NCBI RefSeq assembly: GCF_001314995.1
Contig: NZ_CP012938.1
Span: forward strand, 1,116,001-1,180,000
DNA length: 64,000 bases
Direction of reading: 5' to 3'
DNA from: Bacteroides ovatus
GTDB taxonomy: Bacteria > Bacteroidota > Bacteroidia > Bacteroidales > Bacteroidaceae
Numbering within the stretch: the stretch's first letter is position 1; the number at the start of each line of letters is the position of its first letter. This document shows, one piece after another, positions 59,604 through 64,000 of this stretch. The notes beneath the pieces were generated by a model that was given only the letters and a program-made list of their open reading frames with translations, did no database searches and had not been told where the DNA came from. The position numbers and the translations under genes were made by a program.

Positions 59604-60913
59604 GCTCACAGATCCAACAACTGGTGATTCGGTACTGGTTCAGAGTTTTACTGACTGTACTTTTCTGTATATCGACTGTCTGGTTCGGTATTCATCAGTC
59701 ATACGGTTGGTTGGGGGTTAGTCTTTGTCTGCTGGTACTTAGCATCATCTGGCAAATCCGCCTGTACCAGCTTCACACCAAGCAGGTGCTTTTCATGATT
59801 AACGCGCTTGAAAATAATGATAACACTTTTCATTTTCCCGAAGAAAACGGTACTCCCGAAAGCCTTAAGATCAACCGGGCACTCAACCGGGTGGGACACA
59901 TCTTATATAATGTAAAAGCGGAAACCGCCCAGCAAGAGAAATATTACGAGCTGATTCTGGATTTTGTCAGTACAGGATTGCTGGTACTCAATGACAATGG
60001 GGCTGTTTATCAGAAGAACAAGGAAGCACTCCGTCTTTTGGGGCTGAATATATTCACGCATATCCATCAGTTGAGTAAAGTAGACACTACGCTCATGGAA
60101 AAAATAGAGAACTGCCGTCCCGGAGACAAGCTGCAAGTGATATTTCACAACGAACGGGGAACCGTTAATCTATCCATACGTGTATCGGAAATCAATGTAC
60201 GCAAAGAACATCTGCGTATCCTGGCTCTGAATGATATCAATACCGAACTTGATGAAAAGGAAATAGATTCATGGATTCGCCTGACACGGGTTCTGACGCA
60301 CGAAATCATGAATTCGGTCACGCCTATCACTTCTCTTTGTGACACTCTTCTTTCCATGTCCGAGGGTAAAGATGAAGAGATCAGTCACGGGTTGCAGACC
60401 ATCAGCACCACAGGAAAAGGCTTGCTCTCTTTTGTAGAATCTTACCGGCAGTTTACACGCATACCTGCACCGGAACCGTCATTGTTCTATGTGAAAGCAT
60501 TCATAGAAAGGATGATTGAACTTGCCCGCCATCAGAATCCGTGTGACACCATTTGTTTCCACACGGAGATTTCTCCTGCGGACTTAATTCTGTATGCGGA
60601 TGAAAACCTCATCGCCCAAGTGGTTATCAATCTTCTAAAGAATGCCATTCAGGCAATCGGAAGCCAACCGGATGGTAGAATCGAACTTCGGGCTTATTGC
60701 AATGATATGGAAGAAATATGGATCGAGATCAAAAACAACGGTCCCGAAATCCCGTCGGAAATAGCAGAGCATATCTTTATTCCTTTCTTCACCACCAAAG
60801 AAAATGGTAGCGGAATCGGGCTTAGTATTTCACGACAGATCATGCGCCTTTCGGGCGGGAGTCTCACTTTGCTGCGGGAGAAAGAAACAACGTTTATTTT
60901 AAAATTCAAATAA
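59600..60913 (+). CDS. Sensor histidine kinase (NtrY/NtrB-like)
   Basis: 437 residues: two N-terminal membrane helices (about 12-57) with almost no periplasmic loop, PAS-like cytosolic domain (about 110-215), HisKA with RVLTHEIMNSVTPITSLCD (about 230-250), HATPase with N box QVVINLLKNAIQAIG and G box GSGIGLSISRQIMRLSGG. The tiny periplasmic loop suggests it senses the membrane or cytosol. Cognate to the regulator overlapping it. Confidence 0.93.
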   Translation: MSSQIQQLVIRYWFRVLLTVLFCISTVWFGIHQSYGWLGVSLCLLVLSIIWQIRLYQLHTKQVLFMINALENNDNTFHFPEENGTPESLKINRALNRVGHILYNVKAETAQQEKYYELILDFVSTGLLVLNDNGAVYQKNKEALRLLGLNIFTHIHQLSKVDTTLMEKIENCRPGDKLQVIFHNERGTVNLSIRVSEINVRKEHLRILALNDINTELDEKEIDSWIRLTRVLTHEIMNSVTPITSLCDTLLSMSEGKDEEISHGLQTISTTGKGLLSFVESYRQFTRIPAPEPSLFYVKAFIERMIELARHQNPCDTICFHTEISPADLILYADENLIAQVVINLLKNAIQAIGSQPDGRIELRAYCNDMEEIWIEIKNNGPEIPSEIAEHIFIPFFTTKENGSGIGLSISRQIMRLSGGSLTLLREKETTFILKFK

Positions 60914-60923
60914 CTATTGATAT

Positions 60924-61592
60924 ATGATACCTGCACTCGTCAACAACCCCTTATTCCGAGGGATCACTCCGGAAAGACTTTTTGCCGATCTGGAAGAGAT
61001 CAGTTTCCATACACGTTCTTATAAGAAAGGGGAAATCCTGGCTCAACAGGGAGCTGTGTGCAATCGCCTCGTCATCCTGACCAAAGGAAGCGTACGTGGA
61101 GAGATGATTGATTATTCGGGGCGTCTTATCAAAGTGGAAGACATCGCTGCTCCAAGAGCGATTGCCCCTCTATTTCTGTTCGGTGAGGAGAACCGCTATC
61201 CGGTGGAAGTGACTGCCAACGAACCGACAGAGGTTATCGAACTTCCTAAATCAAGTGTATTGAGGTTATTCCGTAAAAACGAGCAGTTTTTGGAAAACTA
61301 TATGAATCTTTCTGCCAATTATGCACGGACTTTATCGGATAAGCTTTTCTTTATGTCGTTTAAAACGATTCGTCAGAAACTTGCTTCGTACTTGCTCCGA
61401 TTATACAAACAGCAACAACAGACGCATATCACCCTCGACCGTTCACAACAGGAATTGAGTGATTATTTCGGAGTATCCCGTCCTTCCCTCGCCCGCGAAC
61501 TGGCACACATGCAGGAAGATGGATTATTAATAGCCGATCGCAAGCATATCACTATTTTACAGAAAGAACAACTGGTACGGCTTATTCAATAA
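60924..61592 (+). CDS. Crp/Fnr-family regulator, candidate HcpR
   Basis: 222 residues: beta-roll sensor (YKKGEILAQQGAVCNRLVILTKGSVRGEM; about 30-60), long dimer helix, HTH (SQQELSDYFGVSRPSLARELAHMQEDGLL; about 172-200). Has no FNR-type Cys4 cluster. 10 bp after the kinase, 153 bp before hcp. Position and palindrome upstream of hcp point to an HcpR-like regulator of nitrosative stress; haem or NO binding is not visible by eye. Confidence 0.85.
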   Translation: MIPALVNNPLFRGITPERLFADLEEISFHTRSYKKGEILAQQGAVCNRLVILTKGSVRGEMIDYSGRLIKVEDIAAPRAIAPLFLFGEENRYPVEVTANEPTEVIELPKSSVLRLFRKNEQFLENYMNLSANYARTLSDKLFFMSFKTIRQKLASYLLRLYKQQQQTHITLDRSQQELSDYFGVSRPSLARELAHMQEDGLLIADRKHITILQKEQLVRLIQ

Positions 61593-61655
61593 TAAGAGCA
61601 GTTTAAAGATTTATGAATCGAATAATGAGTGTTTTAGATAAAAAATATTCATTGT

Positions 61656-61701
61656 TGTAACATTGGTTACAGAATCACCTGAAACTTTTCCTCTACTTTT
61701 G
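61656..61701 (+). promoter_or_regulatory. hcp operator and promoter
   Basis: TGTAAC-ATTG-GTTACA (61656-61671) is a perfect inverted repeat of Crp/Fnr size. The -7 box TACTTTTG (61694-61701) puts the transcription start near 61707, so the palindrome centre is about 43 bp upstream, the position of a class II activator site. Confidence 0.65.
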
Positions 61702-61745
61702 CGTTCAATAAATAAAATATTGGACTAATTAAAAACGTAAAAGTT

Positions 61746-63377
61746 ATGAGTATGTTCTGTTATCAATGTCAAGAAACCGCAATGGGTACCGGTTGTACCT
61801 TGAAAGGTGTGTGCGGTAAAACGTCTGAAGTGGCTAACCTGCAAGACTTACTACTCTTCGTAGTACGTGGAATTGCTGTCTACAACGAACATCTGCGTAA
61901 AGATGGACATCCTTCCGAACAAGCAGACAAATTTATCTATGATGCTTTGTTCATTACCATCACCAACGCCAATTTTGATAAAGTGGCTATCACTGAAAAA
62001 ATCAAAGAAGGACTGAAACTGAAAAAAGAACTTGGCAACAAGATAAAGATCGAAAATGCTCCTGACGAATGTCTTTGGGATGGAAACGAAGATGAGTTTG
62101 AAGAGAAATCAAAAACGGTCGGTGTGCTTCGCACTCCCAACGAGGATATCCGCTCACTGAAAGAACTTGTACACTATGGCCTGAAAGGAATGGCTGCCTA
62201 CGTAGAGCATGCGCATAACCTGGGCTACGAGTCACCGGAAATATTTGCTTTCATGCAACATGCCTTGTCTGAACTGACCCGCAATGATATTACAGTGGAA
62301 GAACTGGTTCAGCTGACTTTGGAAACAGGAAAGTATGGAGTATCGGCAATGGCACAGCTGGATAAAGCGAATACCAGCAGCTACGGAAATCCGGAAATCT
62401 CACAAGTGAGTCTCGGTGTACGCAATAATCCGGGTATATTAATCAGCGGACATGACTTGAAAGACCTGGAAGAGTTATTGGAACAAACAGAGGGTACAGG
62501 AGTAGATGTATATACTCACAGCGAAATGTTGCCTGCACATTATTATCCTCAACTAAAGAAGTACAAGCATCTGGCAGGAAACTACGGAAACGCCTGGTGG
62601 AAGCAGAAAGAGGAATTTGAAAGTTTCAACGGTCCTATCTTGTTCACAAGTAACTGTATCGTTCCGCCACGTGCAAATGCCAGCTACAAGGATCGTATTT
62701 ACATCACAGGAGCCTGCGGCTTGGACGGGGCACATTACATCCCCGAACGTAAAGACGGAAAACCGAAAGATTTTTCTGCACTGATTGCTCATGCTAAACA
62801 ATGTCAGCCACCGGTAGCCATTGAAAACGGAACGATTATCGGAGGATTCGCTCATGCACAGGTGACAGCCCTGGCAGATAAAGTGGTGGACGCCGTGAAA
62901 AGCGGAGCTATCCGTAAATTCTTTGTAATGGCAGGATGCGACGGACGTATGAAGAGCCGTGAATACTATACGGAATTTGCTCAAAAATTACCTGGTGACA
63001 CCGTGATTCTTACTGCCGGTTGTGCCAAGTACAGATATAATAAACTGGCTTTAGGTGATATCAACGGCATTCCGAGAGTGTTGGATGCAGGACAATGTAA
63101 CGACAGTTACTCATTGGCCGTCATCGCTTTAAAACTGAAAGAAATCTTCGGATTGGATGATGTGAATCAGTTGCCTATCGTATACAACATCGCTTGGTAC
63201 GAACAAAAGGCGGTCATTGTTTTATTGGCATTACTGGCTTTGGGAGTGAAACACATTCATTTGGGTCCTACACTTCCCGCTTTCCTTTCACCGAATGTCA
63301 GGAACGTATTGATCGAACAATTCGGGATCGGAGGTATCAGTACAGTGGATGAAGATATTGTGAAGTTTCTATCATAA
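61746..63377 (+). CDS. hcp: Hydroxylamine reductase (hybrid-cluster protein)
   Basis: 543 residues. N-terminal cluster ligands C5, C8, C17 and C23 in the short-spacing pattern of strict anaerobes ([4Fe-4S] type; facultative species have wider spacing). Hybrid-cluster ligands are in [57 protein letters not shown] and [10 protein letters not shown]. Handles NO or hydroxylamine. Monocistronic, controlled by the adjacent Crp/Fnr protein by inference. Confidence 0.96.
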   Translation: MSMFCYQCQETAMGTGCTLKGVCGKTSEVANLQDLLLFVVRGIAVYNEHLRKDGHPSEQADKFIYDALFITITNANFDKVAITEKIKEGLKLKKELGNKIKIENAPDECLWDGNEDEFEEKSKTVGVLRTPNEDIRSLKELVHYGLKGMAAYVEHAHNLGYESPEIFAFMQHALSELTRNDITVEELVQLTLETGKYGVSAMAQLDKANTSSYGNPEISQVSLGVRNNPGILISGHDLKDLEELLEQTEGTGVDVYTHSEMLPAHYYPQLKKYKHLAGNYGNAWWKQKEEFESFNGPILFTSNCIVPPRANASYKDRIYITGACGLDGAHYIPERKDGKPKDFSALIAHAKQCQPPVAIENGTIIGGFAHAQVTALADKVVDAVKSGAIRKFFVMAGCDGRMKSREYYTEFAQKLPGDTVILTAGCAKYRYNKLALGDINGIPRVLDAGQCNDSYSLAVIALKLKEIFGLDDVNQLPIVYNIAWYEQKAVIVLLALLALGVKHIHLGPTLPAFLSPNVRNVLIEQFGIGGISTVDEDIVKFLS

Positions 63378-63426
63378 ATGATAAGGAAACAGAAGGGTAT
63401 TTTACAAGCAGATTCTCTTCTACAAA

Positions 63427-63505
63427 ATAGTGACGGTATTTGATAAGGATAGTGACGGTATACAACAACCATACCGTCACTATTTCCATCATATACCGTC
63501 ACTAT
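63427..63505 (+). repeat. Four 13-bp repeats at exact 22-bp spacing
   Basis: ATAGTGACGGTAT at 63427 and 63449, and its reverse complement at 63471 and 63493. All four starts are 22 bp apart, and all are identical. The RNA could form a nested hairpin (1-4, 2-3) followed by CTTTTTTTCT, so it probably terminates hcp transcription, though the regular spacing also fits a protein-binding array. Confidence 0.8.
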
Positions 63506-63523
63506 CTTTTTTTCTATATTAGA

Positions 63524-63549
63524 AGGACTCCTGCTTAATCAGGAGTCCT
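63524..63549. terminator. Hairpin between convergent hcp and the permease
   Basis: AGGACTCCTG, loop CTTAAT, CAGGAGTCCT: perfect 10-bp stem just beyond the permease stop. No strong T-tract; likely part of a bidirectional termination zone. Confidence 0.6.
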
Positions 63550-63590
63550 GCATTTACTCCCGCATAGTGGATGTTTTTTTGAATAGAATT

Positions 63591-64000
63591 TCAATCCTCT
63601 CTGGGTAATATTAAATTGAGAACTACTCCCACCAAAGCTGCCAGTCCAATGCCGGACAATGAAAAATCGCCCCAATTAAAAGCAGCGCCACCAATGCCGA
63701 CAGTCAGTGTCAAAGATACAATGATTATATTTCTGGTACGGCTCAAATCAATGCAATTATTCACAAGATTACCAATACCCGCACAAGCAATCGTTCCGAA
63801 AAGCAATAACATGATGCCGCCCAGTACCGCACTTGGAATGGATCTTAATAATGCACTGATTTTACCGATAACGGAGAATAAGATAGCGGAAATGGCAGCT
63901 ATTCGGATCACTTGCGGATTAGTAATCTTTGTCAGTGACATGGCTCCTGTCACTTCCGAATAGGTAGTCACAGGAGGCCCACCCAGCAATCCGGCACAGA
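63591..64000 (-). CDS. uraA: Uracil/xanthine permease (NCS2), C-terminal part
   Basis: The frame stays open to the window edge (CAGLLGGPPVTTYSEVTGAM...), so this is the 3' part of a larger gene, about 135 codons seen. The segment G-G-PP-VTTYSEVTGA followed by KISALLRSIPSAVLGGIMLLLFGTIACAGI is the NCS2 family signature region. Inner membrane uptake of a pyrimidine or purine base; UraA is favoured over xanthine types but not certain. Confidence 0.85.
   Translation of the reverse strand, partial: CAGLLGGPPVTTYSEVTGAMSLTKITNPQVIRIAAISAILFSVIGKISALLRSIPSAVLGGIMLLLFGTIACAGIGNLVNNCIDLSRTRNIIIVSLTLTVGIGGAAFNWGDFSLSGIGLAALVGVVLNLILPRED

Overview
The window is a stretch of Bacteroides chromosome. Reasons: many genes are preceded by the Bacteroides-type promoter (-33 TTTG, 19-21 bp, -7 TAnnTTTG); ribosome binding sites are weak; there are PorT-like and outer-membrane-protein-beta-barrel families; the atp operon begins with beta-epsilon and has a long-signal-peptide subunit a; and pyrBI, glyA, fhs, panB and a monofunctional-looking relA all read as Bacteroides orthologues. 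It looks most like the B. thetaiotaomicron/B. ovatus/B. xylanisolvens group, but species cannot be fixed by eye. Most of it is core genome. No complete insertion sequence, CRISPR array, rRNA or tRNA was seen.

Layout. 1-770: end of a Lin1244/Lin1753-domain (phage-type) protein. 795-3622: pyrBI, a flavin reductase and a PorT-like barrel, behind a palindromic promoter. 3757-7043: one-carbon genes glyA and fhs, convergent. 7211-10571: aspT-aspD, an aspartate:alanine exchange and decarboxylation module. 10747-16640: a two-component system (kinase probably leaderless) with a divergent TonB-receptor-like barrel and two exported proteins. 16780-19824: an SDR epimerase divergent from two tandem AraC-type paralogues. 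19870-21736: a clostripain-family lipoprotein peptidase bracketed by two 182-bp direct repeats, each with a complete promoter-short transcript-terminator cassette (a paralogous small-RNA pair). 21766-25283: rtcB, an RmlD-like reductase and a split LysO-type exporter with a 285-nt leader holding a Cys/His-rich small ORF. 25312-27909: a PIF1-like helicase with HRDC and HTH tail. 27942-28663: a 0.7-kb intergenic element with long inverted ends. 28672-36193: the F1Fo ATP synthase operon (atpD-C-I-like-B-E-F-H-A-G). 36867-44188: purT-GNAT, an acyltransferase, then a CAT-PagL-like-Crp operon and a DUF4301 gene. 44295-50925: relA, MFS, panB, HAD and MATE. 50965-61592: an FtsX/MacB-type ABC exporter operon, a metallophosphoesterase pair and an NtrC-type regulator/kinase pair. 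60924-63377: a Crp/Fnr regulator and hcp. 63591-64000: the 3' part of an NCS2 uracil permease.

The most notable regulatory reading is at 56346-56454. A textbook -24/-12 sigma-54 promoter (GG-N10-GC) drives the ABC operon, with two 17-bp palindromes spaced 21 bp (two helical turns) about 80-120 bp upstream. A few kb away lie a sigma-54 activator with a GSFTDA loop and its kinase. I infer one sensing-export circuit. Second in interest is the duplicated small-RNA cassette around the clostripain-like gene; third is the LysO leader peptide; fourth is an HcpR-like Crp/Fnr circuit, with a TGTAAC-N4-GTTACA palindrome at the class II position upstream of hcp.
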